Below, piece by piece: positions 24,371 through 36,850 of a stretch of 64,000 bases of DNA. Location of the stretch: positions 5,828,001 through 5,892,000 of the forward strand of contig JAGGNK010003335.1 in the NCBI GenBank assembly GCA_017590115.1, read 5' to 3'. The notes under the pieces were generated by a model. The model was not told where the DNA came from. It saw nothing but the letters and a program-made list of their open reading frames with translations, and made no database searches. Origin of the DNA: Montifringilla adamsi (Eukaryota; Chordata; Aves; Passeriformes; Passeridae). Within the stretch, counting starts at the first letter, position 1. Each line of letters starts with the position of its first letter. The position numbers were made by a program, and so were the translations under genes.

Positions 24371-27300
24371 ATGTTTTAATTTTGTAATTAACTTGGATGG
24401 ACTATTTGCATTCAATCTAGATTCAGAATGAAACTGAGTAGTACTGAAGGAAATTTGTGGATGACAAACGCCAGTTTTTCTCACTATCAATTTGGCTGTA
24501 TGAAAACAAAGAATTTTCCCCTGGTGCCTGCAGCTGCCAAAACCTTCCCACCACCTGTGAGTGCCTCTGCAGTGGCAGAGCATGGCCCAACCTGGTTTAA
24601 CAATGCTTCTCCCCCATCAGAACATAATCCCAGCTGTGCTGAAGGCATGATCACTAGGCAAAACATCTGCACGACTGTCCTGGTGCCAGCAGGCAAATTA
24701 TGTACCAGGAAAAACAAGTTTTACAATGCCTGCTATGGATGGATTTTCTGGTGATGGTTAGGTGTCCCTCTTCCAGCCCACAATTTCTTCTGATAAATTT
24801 TCTTGGGAACTTTAAGTGCATCCATTTCAGTGTCAGGATGCACTTGAAATGGGTTCAAAAGTCACAGAAGCAGACAGGCAGATAGAAATCTAATGTGGTT
24901 TTCTTAATTCTCCCTTTCCTGGGGAATTTTTGTAAGTCCAAAGTCCATGAGGGTTTCCAGGAGAGCCCATTTCAGGTGCTCAGGCACCATTCCTGTGCCC
25001 AATCCTCGGGAGAGTATTCAAGACCAAGGATCTGGGATGTCACAAAAACCCACTGCTCTTCCCTGCAGACATTCCTTCCTGCTCCCCTCAGCCAGATCCT
25101 GGCATCATGCTGGGCCTCCCTTCTCCTCTCTGAATCTCTCTTCCTTCCCTGCCACCTTCCCCACCACATTAAGGACCTTGGTAAGACCCTGGGGCACTGT
25201 TGGGCAGAAGCCCCCATTCCTGAATGGTGTTTGGTTTTCAAAGAGCTGCAACATCCAAAACAAGAACAAAGAAGGCAGACAGGCAACATCCATTACTGCC
25301 CACACCAGGAAAAGTCATGCTGGAGCTGTAGGAAGCACCCACTGACCCCAGCAGCATCCCTTCTATCACCTGATGAGTTTGCAAGGGGCTCTCATGCATC
25401 TGACAAGACACACATAGAAACACAGCTTCCAAATAATGAAGGAAAAAACCCAACCTAAAAAATCTGCTATGTTTGAATTCTTGCAACTTTTTAGTAAGAG
25501 AGTCTCAAGTTTCCCAGTTCCCCGCCAAGCCCTCGGCAGCTGAACACCTGCACACTCCATCTGTGCCTACCTTCACAGATCACCTCCTGCTTCAATCACT
25601 CACCACCAACCTGTCCCTCACTGCTTCCTCCAAACTACTCAACTCTCCAGACCAAATGGGACCAAAGCACTCCAGTCTGCACAGTCTGATTTCAGTCTGC
25701 TGCAGAGTGTAACCTTGGAAAAAACAAGCACTTCCCTGCAAATGGCTTCTCCGTGTTCTTCATGGGTTTTCTTACCCATAAAATCTTGTGCTGCTGTTTA
25801 CTTGGCATTTAAGAGGCATGGATAAAAACTAAAAGCTCCAGTACCAGCAGAAGTTAGGGAGGGGAAGACACCATCAGTTGTGCCCCTGAAATTCAATGCT
25901 TATTACAAAATACAAGGGTTTGAGAGATCTAGATATGGAAAGGAAGAATTGGGCATAGATGGAAAATATTACCTCTGATGAGTGACAAGTGAGGTTATAT
26001 AGATGAATACTAATGAGGCAGCTTTGAATAATTCATACCTGGGGTTCAAGGTAAAATGGTTTAACCTGATACCTTGGTGGTTGTGCTGTCTTGCTGGCCT
26101 CAGGAATACCATCTCAAAGAACAAGGTCTGAACATAACTCAGGGTTTAAATGTTAATTTGTCCAGATGTATTTTTAAAAAGAAGAAAAAGTATCACAGCT
26201 CACTCACAACTGTCTAAAAATTGCAGTGCAAGCACTGCAGGCTGGATGACTTTCCTCCTACCCCAACCTCTGACCTTGCTCCATGCCCACCAGTGCTTGC
26301 ACCAGCACAACTGCTCCTCAGTATGCTCCAGAGAAAGCTACAACTTCTCACAAAGGTGAACAAATTGGAGGAGTTTTGATCACAATTCTCCATATCAAAA
26401 AGGAAAGCACATTTCTTAAGGGAAGATTATTTAACTTCCCAGGGGAACCCACTTTTGAAACTGGGCACAGTTTCAAAAGTTAGGATTACATTTTATACTG
26501 TTTCATCTTCTGCCTTGCCGAGTCCTTCACTCATTTCAGATTTTGAGAAAGACTTCTACCTTTCAGCAAAGTCCCAATTAACCAGTCCTCCGAGAGAAAG
26601 CCCTCTGTTCCTTCAGGAGGAAACCTGGACAACCACCAAAATTATTTTTAACTATACTGTAATGTGTTGGTTCAAATTCCACTTTCCTACATAGCCTTTC
26701 AAGTGATATAAAAAATGACAACAAGTGATAAAAACTGGGATGCAGCAGCCACTGAGGGCATCAGAAAAAACTCCCGCCAGGCAAGATATAAATCCCACAT
26801 TATAAATTAGCACCATAAATATTATACACATTTGCAATGATTTATACACTTATTTTATCTGAGCCAGGCATTTCTTGCTTTCTAAGGAGGGAGAAGGATA
26901 ACCAAAGGATACCCATCCATCCCAGCTGTGCTGCCTGGATCTGGAAATTTCTGCTCGCCTGTTACCATAATGCCAGAGAGCTCTCCAGGGGGGTTTTATC
27001 TGTAGATCACCACATGCTTATACAAATGTCAGTAAATTGGAGGTTTGTCCTAAAGGCAAATTTGCCTCATTCAATCTGGTGTTTCAGTGCTTCTTTTGCA
27101 CTTGTACATCAGAATTGTAATGCAGCTGCTGTATCAAGATGCTGTAAAAACCCAGACACCTTTGTCTCTGGTTTCCTTCTTTTTATTCTTCCTTCCTCCC
27201 TTGCGAACTTCACATCACCTTTTATATTTTATCATTGTGCTGCATAATCTCTATCTCTGCAGAATTGCTGGGCTCACCACAGTGCCTAATACCAAATATG

Positions 27301-28411
27301 AAATATTGCACTGTGCACCCATGCAAAAGGCCAGTTTTCATTAATCAAATATTCGGAAGAGTCAGTGCTCTGTTATAATAAAAGCTCAGAAACCAGAGTG
27401 TGAGGAAAAACAGATAAGATGAAGTTTCACCACGTGACATGCTGAAAAAGTTCCCACCAGGAAAATCTCAGCAGCTCATTTCAGGGCAGCCATCAGCTGG
27501 CTCCTGGTGCTGGTGGATGCTGTGTGCCTCTGTCACAAAGGGAAACAGCAGTGAATACCTGTCTCTCTCTAGGAAATACATCCTCCCTTGCCTCCTCACC
27601 TGCTGGCATCAGGCACTCTAGAATCCTGCACAGGAGGTGTTGCAGAACACTTGGAGGTACCAATGCACTGAGGGGATCAGCTTTTTTAACCACCAACTGC
27701 ACAACAGCAGGAAATTATGATTTTTGTTTTGTAAACGTGATGTAATTCCATCTGGTAACAACCAAGAGGGTGAGAAGCAGCTACAAACACCTTCAGAGTC
27801 ACTGAACCAAATCAGGAGGGGACCTGGAATATCCCCCAGCTGCCAGCCTGGAGAAACTGAGTTGTGCCAAAACCAACTCTTACATTAATGATTTATTCAT
27901 TAAATATGTCCACACCCACTGAGGCACCACGTGCTGCTCAGCAAGGGCTGCCACTCCTCCATGCCCTTAACTGTCCACTTCCCAAAAAGAAGTCATTTCC
28001 CAAAACAAGACATTTCCCAAACTGACAGCTCTAACTGAATTCTAAATTTTAATTATATTTTATGCAGTACAGCAGAAAGTGGACACCGAAAGATTATCTG
28101 ACTGGGAGCTTAGCAATAGAAATCCATAAATCATGCTGGCAGGTATGTAGTTTCCTTGTGAGGCAGTGCTTGTGGGAGTAGCTGCTCCTAGCAGAGGCAC
28201 TCATTGGAGTCCCAGCCCAGCAGGTGCAGTGACTGTTCTCTCCACTGCAGCACCTCCATCCTGGATTTACAGCCTTTTCCCAAGGGACACAGAGGCAGAG
28301 GTGAAGGTCTACCAACACCAAAGGTCATCCAGGGATCCAGCAAAGGATTTTCGGTTTGGATCCTCTATGATAAAAAATACTGCTATTAATAATAATGAAT
28401 ACATAAAATAG

Positions 28412-28428
28412 TAAATAAATAAATAAAG
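28412..28428. repeat. (TAAA)n microsatellite
   Basis: Four consecutive TAAA units occur in a short AT-rich microsatellite. Confidence 0.75.
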
Positions 28429-28439
28429 ACTAAAGTAAC

Positions 28440-28690
28440 AGACAGCAATAATATAGAGAGATTACGTGCTGTTAATTAAATCTGCAGCAAGCATAATGAC
28501 GGGAAAACAATAAGAAATTAATTTATTGTCTAAATAGCAAATGAAACTAATGGATGTTTGGGGCGTTTTTGACAGCAAAGGGAAAAAAACCATATGAAGC
28601 AGGAAATTAGACTACTTTTCCAGACTCTACAAGTCCAATTAGGCAGAACAATTAGCAAAGCTTTCAACAGATAAAAATAGAAGAGCTTGT
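28440..28690. promoter_or_regulatory. candidate enhancer-like conserved element
   Basis: The block is dense in homeodomain-type motifs. 'gttaattaaat' lies at about 28471-28481. 'agaaattaatttattg' lies near 28513-28528. 'caattagg' and 'caattagc' lie at about 28636-28655. CpGs fall in 'ttacgtgc', 'gacggga' and 'ggcgttt'. It is not simple repeat and matches no transposon I know. The repeated TAATT cores with scattered CpGs are typical of vertebrate developmental enhancers, but conservation is untested. Confidence 0.33.
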
Positions 28691-31310
28691 GGTCACACTG
28701 CTGGATTTCACCTCACACTCAGGTGCGTTAATAGAGCCTTATGCAGGATTTTGCCAGACGTGTCAGCTCCATTCCCAACTGGAAGAGACTGATGGACCTC
28801 AGTGGAACTGGGACAAGTTATACTAGCTCAACGTTAATGCTAAAAACAATGTTTGCTTATGAATAGATCCTTTGTGCCAAAAGATGAGCTGGTCTCAAAC
28901 TTTAAAAAAGATTTTACATCTCCTTCAGCTGTGAATCAAGAGGAATGTACAGTAGCTTTTTCCTTAAAGCTACCGAAGCCTGTTTTAAGACAGGGAGAAC
29001 CAAGACACCTAACTCAATTTAAGGAGTTACTTCCTGAAATGCTTTTTTCCCCCAATAATCAATGGCTAAAAATCCACAAATCCAAGTGGGCAAAACTATA
29101 GAGGAAAAGGTATTTTTGCTAAGAGACAAATACTTGATTTTTGTTGTTCAGATTTAATGTAAAACACAAAATATAAGCAGAAATATATCAATGCTGAAAT
29201 ATTTGACAACACCATATAAACAGTGGCTGTGTGGTCAAGTAAACTTCTAATTACCAGCTTTCCTAACTGTAAAAGAAAAGGAGCTAAGCACAAATAGGAA
29301 ACATTTCAGGAAGGAGCTGGAAAAAATAGTTCTTTGCATATTTTACATATTAATACTGCTCTCAGTGTTCTCTAGACTCTCACATTTAATTCCAGTGGTT
29401 TCAACCACATCAGGATAATCAATCATTGCTTTAGAAATTTAATTAACTCCTAGAAGAAACTATTCATGAAGGGAATTAAGAAATTTACTGTCTGAGTCTA
29501 AACTTGGGGTTACTTATGAATTTTTTTTTCCCCTACTACAGAGCTTTTCTGGTGTTGGCACATGATCTAGCTCTGCAGGTGTTGCTCAGGTTATCTGCTG
29601 CTGAGGACAGGGACAACCAGACCTTAGCAGGAAACAGAGGACAGAAGGACATTTTGGGGAGTTTTTTGGTCCTTATTAGGGTTGGGGGGGGGGGGTTTTC
29701 CTGTGGGAGACAAAGGGAGGTGAAGGCAGATTGGCTTTGTGCTCTGGAGCTTCCAAGTGCTTTTACAGTATATACTCTGCAAAGATCCTTTAAAAGGAAA
29801 AGTTCATAAATTTAACTCAGTAATGAAGCTGCCCATGAAGAGGCAGATTTTATCTTACACAAACTCCCCAAAAGTCCTGACTGACAAAGCCTTTGCCTGT
29901 GTCACGTAGGTGATGCAAGACAGCTTCCAGTTGGAAAGCTGGGAGTGGTTTCCCATACATGGAGATGAAGCACCAAGCCAGATAATATCTAGTTGCAATA
30001 AATATCATATTTTCACCTGTGGAAGGACCACAAACTTAAGTCTTTGTCAAATTCAAAATACAAAGATTCTAAAACCCAACTTAGCGACGCAGTTAAAACT
30101 TTTCCAAAAAATTCATAAATAAAGACATAAATCATCACAAGAAGTTCTTCTCCACCAGATCGCATCCTAGTCAGCTTCTATTATGCTCTGACATACAATT
30201 TAAATGGGAGTTGAAAGATAAATATTCACCAGTTATTTGATTTTATTAAAGAAGCCTTAAAAATACCCCTGACACACACTTTGAGCAAGACTGTTGCTTG
30301 GCAGCTGCTTGAACTGTGGCATTTACCACACAAATAACAATAAAAGCAAGGGAGAGAACCAGCAAAGGGACAGCAAATAAACATTACTGCCATTCAACTT
30401 CCTCTGGACCAGACACAGACTAGGCATTAAAGAGAAGAAAATTCAAAATAACTCTGCCTTAAAGAGTTTCTGTCAAGGCACCAGCTCGCTGAGAGCTTTC
30501 CTTGCTCTCATTTGCAAGCACAGCCTGCCACGGTGTTGTTGATCCCAATGAGAATGATGCCCATGGGATGTTCCAGCAGTATCTCCCCAAAAGAGGGGTG
30601 AAAAATCCCCCAATGGGAAGGGGATTGGTACCTCCTTCTCCAAAACATCCCACCTCACCAATTTCCCTGCTAGCTCCTGAACAGCCCTGTAGTCACACAG
30701 AGAGGCTTTAACAGATGGAGCAACCAGCTGGAAGTTGGGTTCTACTTTCCCTAGAACTGGACACATATAGAGCTCTATTAAATTTTAAATTTTAATCAGA
30801 GAATGTCAAGTTCAAAATTACACTTAAGCCTCTGATTTTAAGGTTTGGGGAACTGAAATATATTATCAGTCATAAATGCCCTTTATTTGAAGGAGAGGGA
30901 GTGTGATTTCTGTTTTACAAAGCAGGCACATAGGCAAGTCTTTTCCCTTCTACCCTCATAAAACATGGGAATTTCATGTGAAATACTTGAAGTAGGGTAT
31001 CACACTTCCAGGCCAACTCAATGACTGTCAAAAATAAAATAATAAAAATAGTTAATAGTTAAAAACAGCCATACCTGAGGCTTTTATATGGAAAACTTTA
31101 ACAATATCAAGCATAACTCAAACCAGCATTTCTGCTGCTCACAAGCCTTTCCTATAAATGCTCATGAGCTCTCAAATAATACCTCATAAAATAATGTCTC
31201 AGAGGATATAACATAACAAGACCAGAGAATCACCCTACTCAGACCCCCATGAGACCACCACCATCTCTGGTGTTCTTGTGAGCCAATTACCCTCCAATTA
31301 CTGCGACAGA
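28691..31310. other. noncoding DNA with a G12 run
   Basis: No gene is recognised. The stretch holds the G-quadruplex-type run at 29679-29695 and an AT-rich near-palindromic patch at 30780-30800. Short frames have no motif. Confidence 0.45.
29679..29695 (+). other. G-quadruplex-type motif (GGG TT G12)
   Basis: GGG at 29679-29681 is followed by TT and then twelve G at 29684-29695. That run can supply three more G3 blocks with single-G loops, so the whole fits the G3N1-7 pattern. A G12 homopolymer is also prone to length error in sequencing. Function unknown. Confidence 0.6.
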
Positions 31311-31490
31311 GCTACAGAGCCCCAGCCACCCCTGGCACGAGGGCACGGGGCAGAGCTGAGCTCAACCCCTCGTGCCCTGGGCAGATGGAGCGAGACCAAC
31401 ACCTCTCCTGATGTACTCACACGGCATTCCCACACTTTGGGAGGATGAGGATGGAGACGCCAAACCTGCTGTGCCCCTCTGGTCACAAGG
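31311..31490. other. CpG-bearing GC-rich segment with strong hairpin
   Basis: The segment is GC-rich relative to its flanks and contains about eight CpGs. An inverted repeat with 10-bp arms (GGCACGAGGG at 31334-31343 and CCCTCGTGCC at 31367-31376) encloses a 23-nt loop that itself contains the palindrome GAGCTGAGCTC. The segment could be a piece of a fairly young insertion such as a solo LTR, whose CpGs have not yet decayed, but I see no terminal TG...CA pair or target-site duplication. It could also be a regulatory island. Confidence 0.4.
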
Positions 31491-32731
31491 GCTCCAGGAG
31501 TTTATAGTTTATTTTATAGGTATCATCAGCCACCGCTGCCCTAGGTAGGATTTCTTCATCCGTTTTTACTATGTATGATAATGGGATTTTAAGAATTCAT
31601 TCTCAGACAATAATTTTCATATTTGTGAAAAACTATGGGACTGTCTGAACATATAAGCAGAGAAGGATATTAAAATTGTAATAACCCGCGCTTCAGAAAC
31701 TGCCAATTTTTGCGTCCAGGAAAGTAAAGGGGCTTCTCAGGGACTTGGGGGTTCTGCAGTAAAGCTTCTGTGGCTGGCTTCAGCTCTGCCCAGGAGATGT
31801 GCTCAGCATTACAGAGTTCAAAGGTGAAGGACACAAAGTCCTCAAACATTTGCTTCTGTTAAAAAGATTCTTTACACATAGTGATCCTAAGATCCAACCT
31901 CTTGACAGCCCTGATTCCAGTTGAAAATCTAGGATTTTTTATTCTTTATCCTTAAGAGTGAAATCTGTATAACAGAAGATCAGACTCACATTTGTGGAAT
32001 ACAGTCACTTCTGCTGTAATCTTTACCTCTTTCCTGCCATAACCAGAGAGGGACCCAAGATGCAGAGCTTTCATTTGAATTATTATTCCTTGCGTTTCAG
32101 CAGGGGGGGATCCAGCCTCCTGGCACCAGCCTGCTGCAGGCAGAACCCAAGCCATGGAGCACCACCACACACAGGCATCAAAGCAAGGGGCTGGAGGGAA
32201 AAGGGAATATCTGTCTCAGCTGTCCATGTGCAGATCCAGAATTTTTAACACAGGAAGAAACAAAGGGGAAAGAATCTTTAGGATTATTTAATGGAAGTTC
32301 CCACCTCAACTTCCCACAGAAGCTGAACTTCAGTATCTGCTGTGGTGCAGAGCGGGTACAGCTCCAGGCCCCTGATCTGGGCTCAGGACTAATCTGAGAT
32401 GAGGATTAACCCTAAGGAGTAATTAGAGTCCACAGTCTCTGGCCTGCTACCAAGGCACAATCTGAGTGACCAGAGGACTGGAACGTGGCAAAGCCTGCAC
32501 TCTTTTGAGAAGATACCCAGAGTCAGGTAAGTCACACATTTTGGCACGCTTGATGCAGAAAAAGAGAAACACCTTTGGATTTCCATTTCTGAGCTCAAAT
32601 AGTCCTGACAAGGTAAGAAAATGGCAAGAGCCAAGCGTGTATTTACAGACAAGCACAGGGCTACTGCTGACAGAGTCATCACCTCAGACCCCAAGAAAAC
32701 TTTTCCAAGAGGTTCCAACTATTCACAGGAA
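31491..32731. other. noncoding DNA with two strong splice-donor-like sites
   Basis: No gene is recognised. CAG|GTAAGT occurs at 32524-32532 and AAG|GTAAGA at 32610-32618, both plus strand. The sequence before the second reads open after an AG at about 32559 but the acceptor there is weak. I do not call exons. Confidence 0.4.
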
Positions 32732-32987
32732 ACAAGGGCTGGAGTGACAGGACAAGAGGGAATGGCTTCACACTGACAGAAGGGAGGGTTATACTAGATG
32801 TTGGGAAGAAATTCTTCCCTGGCAGGGTGGTGCCCAGAGAAGCTGTGGCTGCCCCTTCCCAGAAGTGTTCAAGGACAGGTTGGATGCAGCCTGGAGAAAA
32901 CTGGTTTGGTGGACCCAGGGCAGGGAGGTTTGAATTAGATGATTTTTAAGATCCCTTCCAACCCAGATCATTGTATGGTTCCATGAA
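32732..32987 (+). mobile_element. CR1 LINE 3'-end fragment
   Basis: This is a plus-orientation CR1. It starts at 'caagggctggagtgacagga' and runs through 'gggaatggcttcacactgac', 'ttgggaagaaattcttccct', 'gtgcccagagaagctgtggc', 'gaagtgttcaaggacaggtt' and 'gatgatttttaagatccctt' to a decayed tail 'attgtatggttccatga'. At about 255 bp it is 5' truncated and has no open frame of note. Confidence 0.95.
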
Positions 32988-35900
32988 TAGGCATGTAAGA
33001 AACAACACTGTAGTCATTACATAAACAGAGCTTTTACGAACAAAAAAATGTCCCTCTCTAGATAAGCTCATATCTGCTAGAGAGGATTAGAAAACCCTGT
33101 GGAGACAAAATAAACTGCCCAAAATCCCCCTCTGAACCCTGACACAGCCCTATCACACCCTGCCAAGGCCTTTCAGCCCATTTTCTTCAGGATTTGAGAA
33201 AAGGACAACAGAGATGTATCCATCCAACAGATCACGTCCTCTGGTAATAAACTAATCAGCCATGAAACAATCAAGGGATATTTTGTACAACACAAATGAG
33301 GTTGTGGTTTTATTACACAGATAAACAGATTGAGATAGGATCCACCTAAATACTTATTTATAGTTTTGTCATAAAAGTTAGCAATGAATACTGTTCTAAA
33401 TTTATGTGGTCTGTCTTCCAGGTTATCAGTGAAGGGCAGGATGCAATTTCTAATTACTCATATATTACATTTATTGCTAATAAAACAGATTTATTCTTTT
33501 TTATTATTTTCTCAGGGCACTTAGTGAAAGCTTTGATGATTGAAAGCACAGTTTTTAACAGAACTTGTCATTTCACTTCAAAATACATATTTCTCATATC
33601 TAAAAAATGTTATTAAAAAAAAAAAACCACAAACTAAACAAACCAAAAACAAATGGAAGAAAGAGCAATGAGGTTAAGCTGTTGGCTCTCCCTATCCTCC
33701 ACACCATTTAGCAAGAAGACAGACAGACTTGGGTCACTTCACCTTTTGGAAGCTCATTTCTTCTACCTGTTCTGCCAGCTATAGTCCTCCCTCCAGCCAG
33801 AGGAGGATGAGGTTTATTTAAACGCAGCACATGTGCTAGTCTGCCTTCCTATTCATCACACTCTGGCATGAAGTCTCCTGATAGTTTTTTGTTCATTTGT
33901 CCATAGACTCAAAAAAAAAAACCCACGGAAAGCCTGAAAGGAAGCTTGGGAAAGGTTAATTGGTTTCGTTGACCATCTGTTTGTGCCGTGAATAAATGCT
34001 GAGAATAATGTGTAACAAATGGCATCTACAAGGATTAAATAAATCAGTTCTGTGGATTAGAAATAACCTATGGACTGTGCTAATGGAGTGCAAATCTGTG
34101 TCATAAAATCAGCCCTACTGAGCTGTGGAGATTGTGACCTTTAGGGGATAGAGAAAACGTGGATTCCCTGAGGAAGCCTGAGGTGAACTATGAAAATGTA
34201 GCTGTATTATGGTCCAGTAAAACTTGAGCAAACATCTGGAGAACAAATGGAGGACAGTGACTAATCCCACCTGATTCCAAAAAGTAGCAACAAGCCTGAA
34301 ATCTCTTCTGTTTTTTTGTTTTCTCTTGGGTCCACTCCATATTGAAGCAGTACTTTTAAGAAGTTCTGTACTGATAAAGTTAACATATTTAGGTTTTAAT
34401 GCTCTTTCCCACGCTTTTCTTCTTTCCTTTTAGTTCTGGAAGGGTTCAATGGTCCTCACTGAATGTGGATCCATCTCGCTGCAGACCATGATCCTTGGGA
34501 GCCAGGATCACCCAGGTGTTTCTTGAAACAAACATCATGGGTTATCAAATCAGAGTTATTTGAATTACTGGACAACAGAAACTTTTCAGAACTGTCTAAA
34601 TAACTCAAATGGGTAGATGTCTCCTTTCAAACACAACAAAACATTTAGGAACAATCATGAAGCCTTTTGATGAATTGTGGTTGTCTTTATCTGTAGGTAC
34701 AAAACTAAACAATCTATAATGTAGCTAAACCTCATATCTTTAATCCACTGAAAATTATGTAGCTCAATGCCAGGAAATAGGAATACTTGATAAACAGATT
34801 AATTTGCAAGTGAAAGTGGCAGCATTGTCCAAATTGTGGAGAACAAAGATGTCTCTGATTGAAAGGCCATTTTTAACCACCTCTGAGATGCTTTACCTGC
34901 TTAAGCCAATTTTGCATCATCAGTGCATTATATTGTCTGCTCAGAACAACTGGAAGGTGTTCCAACCCAGGAAAGCCGCAGAAAAATCAGCAACTGAAAT
35001 TCTTGTAACTTTCTCCCCTGAAATTCCTGGACATCTCTTGGCAGAAAGTCCACACTGCTTTCTGCATAGACCTTTTTGCCATGAGCAGCCTCAGCCCTTC
35101 CATCCTTAGAGCATCCTGCAGGTGTTATTTTAACAATATCACAAAACCATGCTTTGATTATCATTTAATTAGCAGAATAGGGATGCACAACAACCCTTTA
35201 GACCTGCAGGCATGAGAACTGCTCAAGAACAGACCCCCAAAGGAAATACTCTGCAGCAAGAAGAGAGTTTTAAATTTTGCCTCTAAAGCCTACTGAAGCC
35301 AAAACAAATTTCACACCAAGTTGAGTGGAAAGAAGGTCCAGGCTCCAGCAGCTGTGCTCCAGGTTAGCTGTCTTCTGTACTACTGGGTGCCACAAAAATC
35401 TCTTGGTAACAGAGGTATTAAAAGTCCCGTCTATTCTAACTATACAATGATGCATAGACAGCTGAAACCAGCCCCACAGGACATGACACAACATAAAAAG
35501 AAGAAAATTAAGTGAAGTGGAATATTTCTTCAGAGAGCAGCTCCCTTTTTCTCTTGAGCCTCCTTGAGATTTACAGTTGGTATGAATGGATGCAGCCTTA
35601 GTGTTAAAATTTATTCACTTAGGAGGAATCTTATAAAACTAAGAAGAGAAAATAATTCAAATATATTGCAATAATCTCAAAGAAAACCAACAAGCAAAAG
35701 TCCTATGGGGAAAAAGGAGAAATTTCATACCAGCAGGATTCATATTAGGGAGCTTTCAAGCCTATTATTTTAGATTAACTCCCATTGCTAATGCAGATAG
35801 AGAAAAAAAGCTCAGCAAAGATGAATGTTCTGCCAGAGCCACCGATGAGTTACAACAGGTCTTAGAATACACCCTCTTTCCTTGGAATAGGCTGTCTGTT

Positions 35901-36264
35901 CCTGCACATCAAACCTCTCTGAGACACAGCACTGAGGTGGGGAGCTGGAGAGTCGTGACTGCTCTCCTCTGAATTTCATTCTCAAAACCATAAATATCAC
36001 TCATAAAGAATAACACTTTTTGTATAAATTAGGTAGAGTGAGCCATAAAAATACAAGTTCATCAGAAGACTTAGTCAAGATCAAACACAGAGGAAACTCA
36101 GTGTAACATCTTACTCAAAAACCACCCCTGGTAGTGTAGGAGAAAATGTAGGGATTGAGTGTCCTTGACAGGAAAAAGGTGAATGTAACAGGGAGATATG
36201 GGCCATCTATGTCAAATAGAAGAAATGCTGAGTTTTGGACCTTTCCCAAACTTTTCATGGGATT
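32988..36264. other. noncoding DNA with A-rich tracts and a candidate element
   Basis: No gene is recognised. A12 at 33615-33626 and A11 at 33911-33921 are each followed by AAAC/CCCA-type sequence. A candidate conserved block at 33950-34140 is listed separately. Confidence 0.45.
33950..34140. promoter_or_regulatory. candidate conserved noncoding element (unproven)
   Basis: This non-repetitive block has CpGs in 'ttcgttgacc' and 'gccgtgaa', a TAATTGG core at its left and 'ggattaaataaatc'. An octamer-like 'gtgcaaatc' lies near 34088. No transposon explains it. Inference from texture only. Confidence 0.25.
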
Positions 36265-36353
36265 AAAAAAAAAAACAAAACAAAGAAACAAAAAACAAAC
36301 AAACAAACAAAAAATAAAAACACACACCAAAAAACCCCAACAAAACAAAAAAC
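36265..36353. repeat. A-rich low-complexity tract
   Basis: 89 bp of almost only A and C, with AAAC and AAACAA units, begins with A11. Read on the minus strand it produces a spurious hydrophobic frame of 140 codons (36115-36537). It may be a decayed A-tail or a simple repeat. Confidence 0.85.
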
Positions 36354-36834
36354 TGACATGAAAAATGTCATAATATAGTGTCTGGATTATGTCTTCAGAA
36401 TGTATGTGTAGATAGTAGGAGAAAAACAACAAAAATATTCTGTGGATAGTGGTCCAGAATGGGCCAACCTTGGTATGATGTGACTGTACAAGTTTTGGTA
36501 GGGCCACAAGGCATTGTGGGATAGGTTTCCTCATCAAGAAGGGTATTCATTCAAAATACAGCATCCATACAGGAGCCAGGTGAGACAGGCTGGTATATTG
36601 TCAGATGCTAGATTCAGTCCAGCAGGTTTAGTTTAGAAAAATGTTTCACTTGATATTTTCATGGAAAATTCCAGACCAGACCTTGAAAACACTAACACGA
36701 AAAGATGATTTTAATAAAAACACTTTACAAGTTCAAGTGACAAGCTTAGATGTCCCATATAACTGTATCAAGAAGCATTAGCTAGATATATGTCCAAGTA
36801 CACAGTGAACATGCTCTGAAAATAGACAAATGAT

Positions 36835-36850
36835 TGATGATTAATCATCA
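36835..36850. promoter_or_regulatory. 16-bp perfect palindrome with homeodomain core
   Basis: TGATGATTAATCATCA is a perfect palindrome with no spacer, centred on TTAA. TGATTGAT overlaps its left end and matches PBX/HOX-type sites, while TGATTAATCA is a dimer-type homeodomain core. It could be a binding site for a homeodomain dimer. Chance occurrence of a 16-bp palindrome in 64 kb is close to one, so the motif content is the only extra support. Confidence 0.3.

Larger units (their letters stand above)
23691..28439. other. unique noncoding DNA with one candidate element
   Basis: No gene is recognised. The longest open frame in the window (24895-25458, 187 codons) lies in C/T-rich sequence and is overlapped by frames of 105-132 codons in other frames, so it reflects composition. 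The block 24110-24370 is a candidate conserved element and is listed separately. A short TAAA-unit microsatellite lies at 28412-28428. Confidence 0.45.

Noticed and set aside
24895..25458. Longest open frame (187 codons, plus strand)
   Set aside because: It sits in C/T-rich sequence, is overlapped by 105-132-codon frames in other frames, opens at a non-ATG codon, and has no motif or splice or promoter support.
26669..26680. tRNA B-box-like sequence GGTTCAAATTCC
   Set aside because: No matching A box, acceptor stem or anticodon arm around it.
36115..36537. 140-codon minus-strand hydrophobic frame resembling membrane segments
   Set aside because: The hydrophobic part is the translation of an A-rich tract read on the opposite strand.
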